DNA of 64,000 nucleotides from Paralichthys olivaceus (GCF_024713975.1 NC_091094.1:16897001-16961000); one strand, 5' to 3'. Positions 1-11,609 are shown, counted from the first letter of the stretch. The notes: generated by a model from the letters alone, not told the origin. Made by a program: numbers and translations.

Positions 1-120
1 CATGGAGTCGAGTTTTGACACTTGAAACCTTCAATAAGCAAACATCACATGTTCATATTTTAAATGCAGAAGTGTAGAGGTTGTTATGAAGCCTGCTGTC
101 TGTTTATCATCATCATCATC

Positions 121-122
<2 letters not shown>

Positions 123-200
<78 letters not shown>
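123..200. repeat. (CA)n microsatellite
   Basis: Uninterrupted CA dinucleotide run of about 39 units, ending in two AAAC-like units. No coding potential beyond the artefactual His/Thr reading. Confidence 0.97.
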
Positions 201-204
<4 letters not shown>

Positions 205-1223
205 AACACTCTCTGCTGAGGTTGTGCATGGTGCGATGCAACTTCATAATAATAATGAAAAAAACATCTCTACCCACAACAATTACGCACACATCACTCT
301 TCACATCCACTCCATTACGCGCAGCCTTGGTGTCAAAAACACAAACATGTCGTACCTCCTTGTCTGTTGTTGATTCATCCACAGAATCTGACCAGCTCAC
401 TCCTCCTTGGAGAACAGTCCCCGGTGTCTGTGTCGGTGCTGCAGGTCCCTCTCCAACTGTCTGTCGTGGCTGTTTGTCGGTGCAAAGTAAACTCCGTCCA
501 CTTGGACTGAGAGCAACACGTCTGACTGAGGCTGAGTGCGGCTGACAGCGCGGGGCCAAGCTTGTCAAGCTCGTGGGAGGAGTCTTCAATAAAGCTTTGA
601 CTCAGCCAATTGCACAGCACCTCCACAAAAACCTCACAACACCCCCAAACTCGCACCACCACCACATCACCAACACAGAGTTCTTATATGTAAAAATATA
701 AAAATATACACAAAACCAGTTTATAAGTCTGGCTGTTATACAGGCCAGACTTATAATATGGTTTTATTTTGCATTAAATGTGACTTTAATGTGACTTTAA
801 AGCAATAAATCCATCAGTTATGTGACTATTATTTTGTGATCATCTATTATAGTTGTGGTCATCAATTATTGCTGGTAAAAAATGTGATGGATACACACCA
901 GCAGAGGTCGGTCTAGACAATGTTTTTATTCCCTACGTTTTTTCTTGCAGCATCTTTTTGGTTTAGTTTCTATAAACAACACAGCTCATCCCAACACTCC
1001 AGTTAAACTGCAGTCTTTAAGTATCTATTTTAATGCCCGTGACATAAATATGAAATATATTTAAGATACGTATAATTTCCCCCAAATATGTATCTGCATG
1101 TGAGAGTTTTGTTGCACTGGAAAACACAAGTCTGATCGTTTCTGATAATGATTCTATGGATGTGTGTATCATTTGATATGTGAATGAAGAAAATATAGTT
1201 ATTGTTTCATTCTTTATTACACA
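201..1223. other. Non-coding spacer, nothing recognised
   Basis: AT-rich spacer. Open frames on both strands near 222-665 have no domain, no splice-consistent partner exons and no resemblance to a family I know. A small palindrome-like stretch (CTGGCTGTTATACAGGCCAG) lies at about 730-750 and looks incidental. Confidence 0.6.
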
Positions 1224-1251
1224 TTCTCTCTCTCTCTCTCTCTCTCTCTCC

Positions 1252-1295
<44 letters not shown>

Positions 1296-1300
1296 CCTCT

Positions 1301-1331
<31 letters not shown>

Positions 1332-1338
1332 CCTCCCT
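1224..1338. repeat. (CT)n with CCCT interruptions
   Basis: Long polypyrimidine tract of CT units broken by CCTCC/CCCTCC blocks. It directly precedes a short GC-rich patch with a perfect CRE. Confidence 0.95.
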
Positions 1339-1339
1339 C

Positions 1340-1450
1340 ATGATTGACAGACAATAATTGGAGAGGGAGCGCGTGCTGCCCCGGCCAGCCTACACTGCCG
1401 CCTGCTTGACGCCGTTTCCTGACGTCATGTGCATCTTAGAAAAGAAGAAG
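1340..1450. promoter_or_regulatory. GC-rich patch with perfect CRE palindrome
   Basis: Between the CT tract and a CA tract sits a GC-rich segment (GGGAGCGCGTGCTGCCCCGGCC and similar). It contains a full CREB/ATF palindrome TGACGTCA at 1420-1427. The composition differs sharply from the AT-rich flanks. I infer a promoter or enhancer patch. No first exon was identified, and the polypyrimidine tract may mark open chromatin rather than transcription. Confidence 0.35.
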
Positions 1451-1491
1451 AGGAAAAAAGGAAAAAGATTCAAGACTTGAACTTTTTCAAG

Positions 1492-1494
<3 letters not shown>

Positions 1495-1555
<61 letters not shown>
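1495..1555. repeat. (CA)n microsatellite
   Basis: About 30 CA units followed by three GCTC units and further imperfect CA. Confidence 0.97.
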
Positions 1556-1558
<3 letters not shown>

Positions 1559-2371
1559 CGCTCGCTCGCACACACACGCATGCACAAACAGGGGTTGCCT
1601 GCAGTCTGCTGCTGCGGTCCCAGCGGATGAACTCGAGGAAGGACACTGCAACTGATATTTACACTGCGGCCACATTAATAATACATCAAGTACATCATCC
1701 AGAGCGACTGTGATTTCCAAGAACAGGTCCACTATCACTGCACGACACACTACTGGCAAGTGGAACTACAGAGATTAGATTACATTAGATTAGAGAACTT
1801 TAGTTCTTTTTTTTTTTTTGCAGAATCACACCCACCAACACGTTTTGTTTGCTCATAATGAAGTTAACTAATCAAGTGTTTATATTTTTCTATATTAATA
1901 GATTTTATAAGAACATCATGTATGCAACAGATCCAGAGATGTGAATTTACTCTGGACTTGTGTCGTTTTCCATCTCATTTAGGTCACTTGCTTTGTGCCA
2001 TCTAAAAATAAAGGTTGTTCATTTCCAAAGGAATGCTGCTTCCCATATTAGTATTTATATGGTCAACAATGATTTGTCCTAACCAACGCTACACCACTGA
2101 TTATTAGACGCATTTAATCTGATCTAATTTATTGTCTTTATTGTTGCTTTATTCTGCTATAGATGCAGCTCATAGACTACAAGTAATCTGTTTCAGTGAC
2201 ACTTTTCTCTCTTTTGTGATAATAGGCTACTGTAGCCAAAAAGAAAATAAAACACAGTAAGAAGTCTAGTATAAGACAAAACAACTAGGATTTAAAACCA
2301 CAAATTCCTGCACCTGCTGCTCTGCACACATTAAATTCAGACCAAGAAACCCATTTTCAATTAGTGTAATT
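1556..2371. other. Non-coding spacer
   Basis: AT-rich DNA with a short poly-T at 1808-1819. I see no exon, RNA gene or recognisable repeat here. Confidence 0.55.
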
Positions 2372-2415
2372 TTCTATCTATCTATGTATCTATCTATCTA
2401 TCTATCTCTCTATCT
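2372..2415. repeat. (TCTA)n tetranucleotide microsatellite
   Basis: Eight to ten TCTA units with one TATG interruption and one TCTC interruption. Confidence 0.92.
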
Positions 2416-2514
2416 AATTCTCTTTTTGAATTGTTATTTGTTTGTAACATTTGGCACCATTTAAACGAGTGATTTTTATAACAGTAACTTTGCATATAAC
2501 TCATGCATACAGTA

Positions 2515-2765
2515 TAGTATAGATAAATCTGGGCCACTTTGATCAAGGCTAAATCGCATAAAGAGCTGAGTGTGATTATTAAACCTTTCGTGTCCCTGCA
2601 TGAGGAGGAAATCCAGAGTACAGTGGTGCAGAGAGCAGATCGCACCGGGGGACAAGTGTTGCAGTATTAGAGCTCATCAGCATGATAATGTGGAAATACA
2701 CATGCTTTGAGTGTGAGCCCTTTTGATCTGGCGTGGCGATAAAACCTTATCATCGAAGAACATCC
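2515..2765. promoter_or_regulatory. Candidate conserved non-coding element with TCF/LEF sites
   Basis: Low-repeat, GC-balanced block inside AT-rich spacer with no sustained frame. It contains two TCF/LEF-type cores: CTTTGATC at 2537-2544, within a near-palindromic CTTTGATCAAGG, and TTTTGATCTG at 2721-2730. Further along are GATA-like TTATC/GATAA words around 2738-2755. The texture resembles vertebrate developmental enhancers. This is inference only and needs cross-species alignment. Confidence 0.35.
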
Positions 2766-3376
2766 ACTTCCATTTTAGGATTTTACATTAATTCAATCCG
2801 CTTTTTTTCCCCTGCTTCTTTTTCTTTCTTTTTTATAGTCCGCTGCTCTTTCTCTCACTGGAGCCCAGGAGAAAGAGAGGTCGCACCTCTGAGAATCTCA
2901 TTATGTAGAAGTACCAGTGAAAAAGAAAAGGATTCAATAATAAAGATGAATGAAAACTGTCTCTATAGTAATAATATAGCTGTACTATACTAGTAATGGT
3001 AGTATAGTTTTAATATAGCCATGTACAAAATGACAACAGGCAGGTATACGCTGATAAAAATGTATTATTGTTAGTTTTTTTAATAAAACCACCGCGAATT
3101 ATGATAATAATTTTATTTATCTCCTTTACTATTATAGCCTTTAGTTTATTATTATTAGTGTTTTATCAAAAGCCCCATGATGATAATAATAATAAGAAGA
3201 ACAATAATAATACACATTTGTATTTGTTTTGGGGGGTAATTCTGTTTGTATAAGTATTACCTGTTATTTATTTAAATGTATTTACAAGTGGCCTTTTATT
3301 TTTAAATTTATTTATAGTATTATTTCTTTGATCTTTTTTTTTTATCTATTGTTTTCTTTCTATTTATTTCAAACAA
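2766..3376. other. AT-rich spacer
   Basis: Very AT-rich, with simple AAT/TTA runs near 3180-3215 and T-runs. The short open frames here are compositional. Confidence 0.6.
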
Positions 3377-3430
3377 TCACGTGACCCTGTTGTATAAAAA
3401 CACAATTATTGTCTGCACTATAAGAGCACG
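3377..3430 (+). promoter_or_regulatory. E-box plus TATA box, possible cryptic promoter
   Basis: A palindromic E-box CACGTG (3378-3383, in context TCACGTGACC, close to the CLEAR-type motif) lies just upstream of a canonical TATAAAA at 3393-3399. A start site would be expected near 3420-3430. The sequence then runs into the conserved-looking block at 3485-3785. No coding exon follows, so a non-coding RNA or an enhancer is as likely as a gene promoter. Confidence 0.3.
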
Positions 3431-3484
3431 TCACATTGATGCTCGTATGTTTAGTCGCAGATTTAAAGAGAGAGAGGGAGAAAT

Positions 3485-3785
3485 CCAATGCAGGATCCTC
3501 GGCTCCCCCTGATTATAACCCATCCCGGGGTAATTTCTCACCGGTGCTGGCTAATCTTTGTTCTTTGTGAAGATAATAAATAGCCTAATCGTTATCAGCG
3601 AGCTGCTGGAGGTGTCGCGGAGAATGGGGCTGATCGGCCCCGGGAAATAGGCTCCAAAGTGCCGCGGAATAAATGCCATTTCTTATCTCCCTCCACCAGA
3701 TTATCGCCGCCTTTTCAAACCCCGCACAACACACGCATCTAATGCGGGGAATGCATCATGTGCTGGGAGCAGATCAGTGAGAATG
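3485..3785. promoter_or_regulatory. Candidate conserved non-coding element
   Basis: About 300 bp of GC-balanced, non-repetitive sequence rich in homeodomain-type cores (GATTATAA, GGTAATTT, CTAATCGTTATC, GATTATCG) and GC-rich words (CCCGGGG, GGCCCCGGG, GCCGCGG). It stands out from the surrounding 65-70% AT spacer and has stops in all frames. It is the strongest candidate for a developmental enhancer or ultraconserved-type element in the window. Inference from texture only. Confidence 0.4.
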
Positions 3786-6700
3786 ATTGATAGATTGATG
3801 GATAGATATGTGGTGGTGGAGGTGGGGATGGAGGGGTAGCGTGGTGTTGGCTATTATTTACAAGTTTAATGTTCTGCATGTGCGAGGTCTGTATTCTGTG
3901 TATTTAGGCAGCATTATGCACACTCGCTCTTTTTTCTCCCTGATTTTTGAGGTTATCTGAAGGAGCCATCTGAGGTTCCGGTTCTTTGTTGGGATCTTAT
4001 TTCTTTCATGTTGGATTTGACTGGATAAGAGTTAAACAGACTCAGCCGCTTCCACACAGGGACACAGAGATAGATGTGAATATATATATATCTGTTTTCA
4101 TCTGCTGCAAATTTAGTCAGAAATGAGCCACGTGTACTGATGTGACACAGCCTGGTTCCACACAGGCCTGCTTCGATTTACTGGAGAAATGAAACTCAGG
4201 GTGTTGGATTTTTTCTTCTTATTTTATTTTATTATCTTGATTTGAATCCTAAAAAAACAACTTAATATGGTTGTTGAGTTCCAATCTTGAATAGTTCTGC
4301 TTGAGAGCACTGAAGGTAATTTGATTTGGCCTGTAAGTGTTATTATGAGCCGCATGTGATATAAGCTTAAAGTTCCATATTCATGCCAGCATCTGTTTGA
4401 TAGTTATAGATATATAGCTTATATTACTATTTCATAATTTCACTCAAACCCCTACACACTAAGTTTTGAAAAGTTAAAACAAGAAATCATGTTTTACATT
4501 TATTCTATTTTGGTTTGTCCAAACAAAAAGATTGAAAAGTAATAGTAAAAATATTAAAATCTACCGTTCTCTGAAAAAAAAATCACCTTTTCTCCATCTC
4601 AAAAGCGATGGTTCCATGTCTCGTAAAGAATAAACTAATATAAAATAAAACCTTTTCTAAGAATAGGCACAAAGAACAGAGAAGAATCGTTTTTCAAGAG
4701 TCGTGCAGGAGTGTGTGTGTGTATGGGGGGGGGGGTTGACCAGTAATGGCAGAAAAGGTATTTTTCCAATATACACAAACTGGATTCTTAATAACTTGGC
4801 AGCTGCAGCAGCCCTGGGTGCCGCTGATGGTCTCCAGGGTAACACAGATAACAGCGCAGTCATTTTCCATATCTTACAGTCTATTATATTCAAGGATTAG
4901 TTCTCCTTCCCCGAAAAGGTCAAACATAAAGTCAAGCCAGCAAGGAGTGCTCCTCCTCGTCCTCCTCCTCCTCCTTCTCCTCATCCTTCTCCACCTTCCT
5001 CCTACACTGACAGAGCATTTCCCATTTTTTCCCATTATCTATTAAAACCAGTGTGATGACCTTTGCTGACACGATGCTTTGATAGATGCAAACCTCCCCA
5101 CAGAAGACGTCCCTGCATCTCCTTTAATATTCTCATATGGACCTCAGTGTTCGACTTCAACATTGATTTCCTCTGGTGTTATCTCCTCGGCTGGGTCATC
5201 GCTGTGTTTGTATTATCCATCTAAAATCATATCATCTCCTTTGTTTGCCATGACCCAAATATTGCTTTCTCTTGACTCAAGACACAAAAACAAAGATAAG
5301 ATGATACAGAGTCACATCAGAAGCACATTCAGGGACAATACCTCAGTCCTCGGTGCATTTCAACAGTCTGGGATTGTCAGCGGCCTCATTCACAAAATAT
5401 CCTATGAGGTCAAGTGTCGCCTCTTACTGGAAGATTTAGGAGACACTTCTCAGCCCTTGAGTAACTTTCATGTTTTCACTTCAAGACAAATTCAGAAAGC
5501 ACTGAAAGCACACAGAAGTTAGAGCTGATCACTGGTCAGTCCCTGACACCTGTTCACAATCAGTTTGATTCTCTATTGATGCTCATCACATCAGTGTTAA
5601 AAATAATGGCTCATACAAAGCATTTTTATTGTAATTGCCAATAATAATGATGGAATATTCAAACTTTCAAAAGGTTTAATCTAATTTAATTTGTATTTGA
5701 TATAATTCTTTTTTGAATATTTTTTCATTTAATTAACTTTGTTTTTAATTATTTAAACTAATCTACACTTTTCATCCATTTTAATATAAGACTTGATATA
5801 AGTCAATTTTATTTAAATGTAATTAAAACTATTTGCCAATTGATATAATCAGGTCGTTCGATAAAATTCAAAATGCACTTTAAAAGTATTTTTCGTTTTC
5901 GTTTTTAATTTAATTGAATTTGTTAATTTGTTATTTTATTTCCTTTTTTCATTTTATTTTATTTAATCCAAACTACTACAATCTAGTTTCTTCTCACATC
6001 TTATGTATTGATTAATATTTTATTTCACCTTCACTGACACAAAGAGGTCAAAGGTCTGGTGAGTACGTTCACGACTGTCTGGTTTTCTTTACGTTGAACC
6101 TTTTGCTCCATTCAGGACCACTGAGGGTGAAGTGAGACACGTTACTGGATGTTGGAATAAACAGACGGACAGCGACACCTGGTGGAGGAGAGCTGGTCAC
6201 TTCATTCTTCATCCTACGTTATCCATTTTTCAAGTATGTCAATTCCGTTTAAATCATGTTTGATTCATGCAACTGTGAATAAACCTTTTTTGGCTTTAAT
6301 GTGAGACTTTTACTTCACACAAGTAAAGTTTTCTGCTACTTCATATGTCTGTTCACAGGCAAATATTTTACTTTCACTCCATGACATTGATTTGAACATT
6401 TTAGATTCACATTCAGATCAATACATAATATCATATACATCTAATTATGTTTGTTAAAATAACACCGGATACGTTCTTATTGATTCATCAGTTGCATCAT
6501 TAGATCTTACATCAATGCATGAATAATATACATTTCAAATACATAATATAATATATATTTTTCTGAAATGTGCCATTCCACATAATATGTCCTTCGTTTC
6601 CTCTGTAATGTTTGATGCGAATACTTTGTACTTTTACTCAAGTAAGATTTTAAATATATGACTTATATTTTTGAAGGTCAAATTATACAATACACAAACT

Positions 6701-7406
6701 GTTTCTACTCTGGTGGTTTACACACATCTCTCTACTTTCACATTGTGTTGTCTGGACGAGGCCTTTTCATCAGAGGTCAAAGGTTCGTTATTTGACTTCC
6801 TGTCTGGAGGGCAGCAGGAAGTGAACGTTTACATCTTGTCACTGACAACCTGTCCATCAAACTCTGTGACACTGGAGCTGTCCAGGGAGTTTCAGAATTT
6901 AACACCGCCACCGCAAATTGCTTTTATTTTGTCTTTGCACGAAGTTCCAGTTCCTGTGTGTGTGTGTGCAGGTCAGCACTGAATTTCATGATGATCCATT
7001 CAATAATTGTTGACACATTTGAGTCTGGATGAAAGTGTTGGACTGACTGAGTGACATCGTCATCGCTGGATGGCCCCAAGCTTGTTTAAAGTGAAAATGA
7101 GCTGAGGTGGATCAGTAATGTCTCTTGTTTATCTCAGTGTCTCTGTCAGTCAGTCAGGAAGTTTAGTTCATGTGTCACAGAGGAAACTGAGTGACAGCGA
7201 TGACCCGACCTCCAGACACATTCACACCTTGGACAGCAAATACTTTATACTTCAAAATCTGTGTGCTTCATAGTGTTAGAGTGTGTACCTACGTGTGTGC
7301 AGTGTGTGTAGTGTTTTTGTGTGTCTCTCTGCTCAATCTGTGTCTGATCCTCAGTGACTGTGAATGTTTGAATACCCTGATGGCTGCTTTACGTAAGCTG
7401 ATCCTG

Positions 7407-7407
<1 letters not shown>
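3786..7407. other. Gene-free spacer
   Basis: No gene supported. The longest open frame (5079-5522, plus strand, 147 codons) has no recognised domain, no signal peptide and unconvincing composition. The 5590-6000 stretch is extremely AT-rich. A CTCCTCCTC-type pyrimidine run lies near 4950-4995. A G-run (10 G) lies near 4725. Confidence 0.5.

Positions 7408-7467
<60 letters not shown>
7408..7467. repeat. (CA)n microsatellite
   Basis: About 30 CA units. They directly abut the TAACCC-rich dispersed repeat that starts near 7476. Confidence 0.97.
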
Positions 7468-7469
<2 letters not shown>

Positions 7470-7475
7470 CACGTC

Positions 7476-7660
7476 TCTCTATGGTTGTGAGGAAACTCAT
7501 TGGCATAATGTATTCCCTAGCCCTTAGCCTAATCTTAACCAACTCTTAACCCTCAAACAGCCCACTGAATTTATGAAGACCACCCAAAATGTCCTCACGA
7601 CATCAAATGTCCTCACAATGATGGCATTGAACCAAAATTGGCCTTCATAATTATAGATAG
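7476..7660. repeat. TAACCC-rich 'GTGAGGA...GTCCTCAC' dispersed repeat, copy 1
   Basis: Degenerate telomere-like words (CTTAACC, TTAACCCTCAAACAGCCC) are framed by GTGAGGA at the left and ATGTCCTCAC at the right. The same order of words recurs at 17185-17430, and in part at 18745-18890 and 36680-36835. I recognise it as a common teleost repeat next to CA microsatellites. The exact class is unknown to me. Confidence 0.7.
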
Positions 7661-7755
7661 AGATGCACACCAACACACACGCACACGAAACAACATCCCA
7701 TTCATAGAGGAATTCAGTGTACCCCTCTGCTATTCATAGATGTTGAAGTTTCAAA

Positions 7756-7756
<1 letters not shown>

Positions 7757-7849
<93 letters not shown>
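7757..7849. repeat. (GT)n microsatellite
   Basis: About 46 GT units, among the longest dinucleotide runs in the window. Confidence 0.98.
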
Positions 7850-7852
<3 letters not shown>

Positions 7853-7989
7853 TGTTTCTTTGCCACAACTCTCTGCAGGTGCAAGACTGAGAAAAAGAGA
7901 AACACAGCTGACCATTAGGCTGCTTTACCACATCCTCTGTACTCTACTGTAGTGCACACTCACATGCATGAAAACACACTCCTCTCCTT

Positions 7990-8156
7990 TCTGTGGATTA
8001 CGATGAGCTGCTTCTGGCCTCCTGTTGGTGTCTTTCATATGTAGGCACAGTAGGTACTGTCAGTTTCATCTCCTCTCTCTATTCTCTCCTTCCCATACAC
8101 ATCAGACTGACAGTGTTGTGCATTAGAACTGAAACAGTCAACAGCAGAGACTCTGA
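7990..8156 (+). repeat. Dispersed repeat R1, copy A
   Basis: Starts TCTGTGGATTACGATG and ends with a block around 8122-8156 (ATTAGAA..GAAACAGTC, AACAGCAGAGACTCTGA). The 3' block matches 18625-18659 at about 33 of 35 positions, and the start matches 18438-18454. This defines a two-copy dispersed family from the sequence itself. No coding potential; possibly a SINE or MITE. Confidence 0.65.
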
Positions 8157-8164
8157 TGTGCCTG

Positions 8165-8355
8165 TTAACTGTCCTCATTGTAAAGTCAATCAAACAACGA
8201 CAAAGAGAAATGAATGACACAAAGAGACATAAAATATCACAAAAAAAACAGAATCCGAACCACCACAAACAAATGCAACTGAAACAATTACAACTACAAA
8301 GACACACAAAATGGCCACACACCAGAAAGATTTTAAACACACAGAGACACAAAGC
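8165..8355 (+). repeat. Degenerate minisatellite (ACAAAGAGACA-type)
   Basis: Tandem-like recurrence of words such as CAAAGAGA, ACACAAAGAGACATAAAA, ACTACAAAGACACACAAAATG and ACACAGAGACACAAAG at roughly 20-30 bp spacing. A common, heavily diverged fish tandem repeat. It directly follows dispersed repeat R1. Confidence 0.6.
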
Positions 8356-8924
8356 TACAGTAAGAAACGCAGCCACATCATTATCACTGGGGGCTCTAAT
8401 CCTGGTTCTTCCTGTGTGGAGTCAGTGTTTCCCTGTGTGTTTCCTTCAGTCATATGACATGATTGGGGTTAGGTTGATTTGAGACTAAATTGACTAAAGG
8501 GGTGAAAGTGTGGAAGTGTTTGTTTGTCTCTGTATGTCAGCCTTGTGATATGCCAGCTGCCCCGCAACCCTCAAAGGACAAACAGTAATGGATGGATGAT
8601 TGGATCATTGTCACTTGTTCTTCCGTTTGGTTGTCTTGCTCCTGTAAATGTTGGACCTTTTACATGTCTCTCATAATCAAACCATGCAAACAGAATTCTG
8701 TGAATACGTCCTTATGATGACGAGTCTCAATCTACGACCACACATTGTTGCACTTCTAACAAAACCACGACACCTGTGTGATATATAAAGAGCTAGAAGC
8801 TAGAAGGGCACTCAGAAGCCACAAACCTCCCACCGAGGTGACAATGTCCAATCTCTCCCCAAAAAATGTGAGGATCCACATGTTTATCCAGAGCTAGTCC
8901 AAACACACAGGTTCTTCTTTGGGT

Positions 8925-9020
8925 GATGCTCCACCCCTCCACTCATGGAAATCTGTGCAGTAGTTTTAGAGTTAGACAAACAAACCGATGGTAATGAAAA
9001 CATCACCTCCTTGGCAAAGA
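8925..9020 (+). repeat. Dispersed repeat R2, partial copy
   Basis: Contains CATGGAAATCTGTGCAGTAG, then AACAAACCGATGGTAATGAA and ACCTCCTTGG, the typical end of a teleost repeat. Related words (GGTAATCCGTGCTGTAGTTT, AGACAGGTGGAGGTAAA) occur at 47390-47455. Confidence 0.5.
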
Positions 9021-10840
9021 TGATTAATGACATCATTAGAAAATATGGACTTGATGCACTGTATATTGTTACAAAATATAAAAATATGCTTTCATTTAAA
9101 CTGTAATGCATTTGATACGTTAAGAATGAACAAAAAAAAGTTAGTCTTTAGTTCTTTATCATATTGAAGGCTTCAGTTTGTATAGAGAAGAGTTGAGCAT
9201 GGAGTGAACACAGTCCTGAGCCTGTCGTCATTTCACCAGGCCTTCTCTTCACAGTCCTCACCTCAGACGTGTGAAGTCATTCAGGGTCATGTAATCTTGC
9301 TGCACAGTCAAAGCATGCAGTCTGTTTTGATTCCTAACTTTAAGTAACCTGTACAAAGGAGAATATCAGCTATAAAAGATTCTATAGATTCAATAGTATG
9401 AGTAGAATAAATTAATTCAGTGTCACACACAGCACAGCTCCTGGTGTCTCCTCCCCCCTCCCTGTGAAACCTCTGCCGTCTTGCGCAGGTTTAGAAATGA
9501 TGAGAGATGGAGTGAGGCCTGCCACATGGCCTCTGTGTCCTCCCTCCCCTCCTCACCCCAGCTCCTCACCACATCAGGATACACTTGTTCTTGGTGAATT
9601 CCGGTTTCAAACGGAACGCTGCCTCTGCTCTGCTTTTCTGCACGACCAGTATTAAGAGCAGGCACATGCTGTCTCTCAGTGGCCCTGCGGTCAGGGAGGG
9701 CGAGCCTCCAACAGCCCGTTACACTCGCACACCTCTACAAACCATCACCCGCTCCTGCTTCCTCCCCTGGGCCTTCCTCACCCCTGACAGTCCCCCAGTG
9801 CACGACCTTATCACCATGAGAGCAGATTAATGAGTGAAAGGTTCTGTCCACTGCAAACCGCTGAGTTCATCACGTCCTCTCACCTTTTTTCACGTTGTCA
9901 CATCACCAAATCATTTTCTTCTGGTTGCACACCGCTGTTGAGCCTCAAATTCAGTATCCTAAAATCCCACTTTAAAACTTTATTTTAATATTACAAACAC
10001 ATTCTTTAAATTTCTCAAACTGTTCTCACTGGAGACTGTTTCTACTCTTTGACCTCTAACCTCAACCGTTATGCCCCTAGCGTTGAAAGAGAGACACTGC
10101 AACCCATTGTCCATTTTTTTGTTTTCGGTTTATTGATTTAACATGGTTAAAAGTTATTGAACTCACCATGTTTTCAGTGGGATACGGTTTGGAAGAAAGT
10201 GCACATAAGTGAGACATCACACCCCCAACAGAAACACATTGTACTAAACATAGAGGCTTTAATACACAGACATATGACATCATCAACACAGCAGGTTTAA
10301 ACTCTGGGTTTGACCCAGTTATTGTCTCAGACTGTTTACTTTCACATAGAACACAATAACTATTGTTCTGTCATTTCTATACTTTTTTTTACTAGACTTT
10401 GTGTTCCACCCTCATCGTGTTTAAAACCGAGTCAAAGTTTCTCCTGGGGAAGGAAGAGCCAGCAAGAAAAAGGGGAAATCTTTTCCCAGTTTCCTCTTTG
10501 CTAAACAACATTGCCCCCTGCTGTTAATCAGATAAATCTCTTGGCCACCGTTTCATTTGTTGTGAGAAGCTTTGAGCAGCAAACTTGTGCAGCTACATTA
10601 AATCCTGCCCTGTATGAAACTCTTCTTTCTTTCATTTTCATTTGTTTTACACAGGTTCAGTTTGTATCTCAGCTAAATCTGGAGCTTGCACTCAGTAAAG
10701 TGACACAGTAGAGTCTTAATCTGCATCATACTGTCCCTATTTACCCAGAGTGAGACTGATTAATTGATCAGTTAGCTCATCATAACTGAAAATAGATAGA
10801 TAGATAATGCCTGAGTAGATTATTTGAAAGATTCATTTCA
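9021..10840. other. Gene-free spacer with a GC-rich patch
   Basis: No gene supported. Positions 9420-9830 are GC-rich (CCTCCCCCCTCCCTG, CCCTGCGGTCAGGGAGGGCG) and carry short overlapping open frames on both strands. None has a recognised domain or a clear acceptor/donor pair. The patch could be a regulatory block or an isolated unrecognised exon. A (GATA)-like run lies near 10790. Confidence 0.45.
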
Positions 10841-10899
10841 GTTACCATTTGGAGATCTGTTCATTCATACACATAACGACAGATAATCTTCAAACTTGG

Positions 10900-11155
10900 T
10901 GGATTGATGCAGTACGGCTCAGGCAAGAATCCATTACATTTTGGGGCAGATCTGGATCAGTTCATCATTGTGAGATAAGGTGTTTTTCAACATGTTCCTT
11001 GATTTCTCAGAGAATGTATCTTGATGACAAAAAAAAATCTGACATACGTAGGGGCTGATATTTATGAGTGTGTGGATTTTGTTGCAGATCCAAATAAAAA
11101 CCTGGATCTAGTTAATTTACTTGTGGTTTCATAAGGGGCCTTGTTGGAGGTATAA
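10900..11155 (-). repeat. Dispersed repeat R2, copy in reverse orientation
   Basis: Read on the minus strand, 11045-11100 gives TTTGGATCTGCAACAAAATC then CACACACTCATAAATATCAG. This matches the CACACACTCATAGATATCAG words at 55360 and 47213. It ends in the characteristic GGTTTCATAAGGGGCCTTGT / GGAGGTAT. I infer a diverged non-autonomous transposon copy. Confidence 0.6.
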
Positions 11156-11319
11156 ATTCATTGGGTGCTATTCTAGTTGTTTATGTGATTATCATAACCA
11201 TTCGAACCAGAAAATACATATTTCATGTGTCTCTGAGGGTGCAGTGGTTGCTGTGTGTATGCGGATCAACACAGTGTTATAACATAAATATATGTAGGCT
11301 TATGTTTTCAATCTTGTGG

Positions 11320-11562
11320 CACGCAGAAATAAATGACAGGGGGCACAGAGGAACTTCCCTCAGAGGAGCCCTCACTGTGCTTCTCGGAGGGATGTGCACA
11401 GCTAACCGCTGGCCAGGCTGGTGCTTCCGGCCCTGGGGCAGCAGCCGCTGCCGGTAGCCCTCACACCCTGCAGCAGCACCACTATCACCCTACTCCAGAC
11501 ACTGTGCCAGGATACTGTGGTGACACAACCCTGAGCCTGTTCCTCGCTTGTCAACATGACTG
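11320..11562 (+). other. GC-rich block with short open frame, possible orphan exon
   Basis: GC-rich island (CTCTCGGAGGGATG, GGCCCTGGGGCAGCAGCCGC) in AT-rich DNA. A plus-strand frame at 11333-11563 reads 76 residues, with an Ala/Gly-rich middle and a His/Tyr/Pro patch before a stop. No homologue comes to mind and no partner exon was found. It could be a conserved regulatory block, a processed fragment or chance. Confidence 0.25.
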
Positions 11563-11570
11563 ATGAAAGC

Positions 11571-11609
11571 AGTGAGGAGGAGGAGGAGGAGGAGGAGGAG
11601 GAGAGGAGA
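11571..11609. repeat. (GGA)n trinucleotide repeat
   Basis: About 11 GGA units trailing the GC-rich block. Confidence 0.92.

Noticed and set aside
5079-5522. 147-codon plus-strand open frame
   Set aside because: No recognisable domain, no splice signals used in a consistent way, and AT-rich random composition; long frames of this size are expected by chance in 64 kb.
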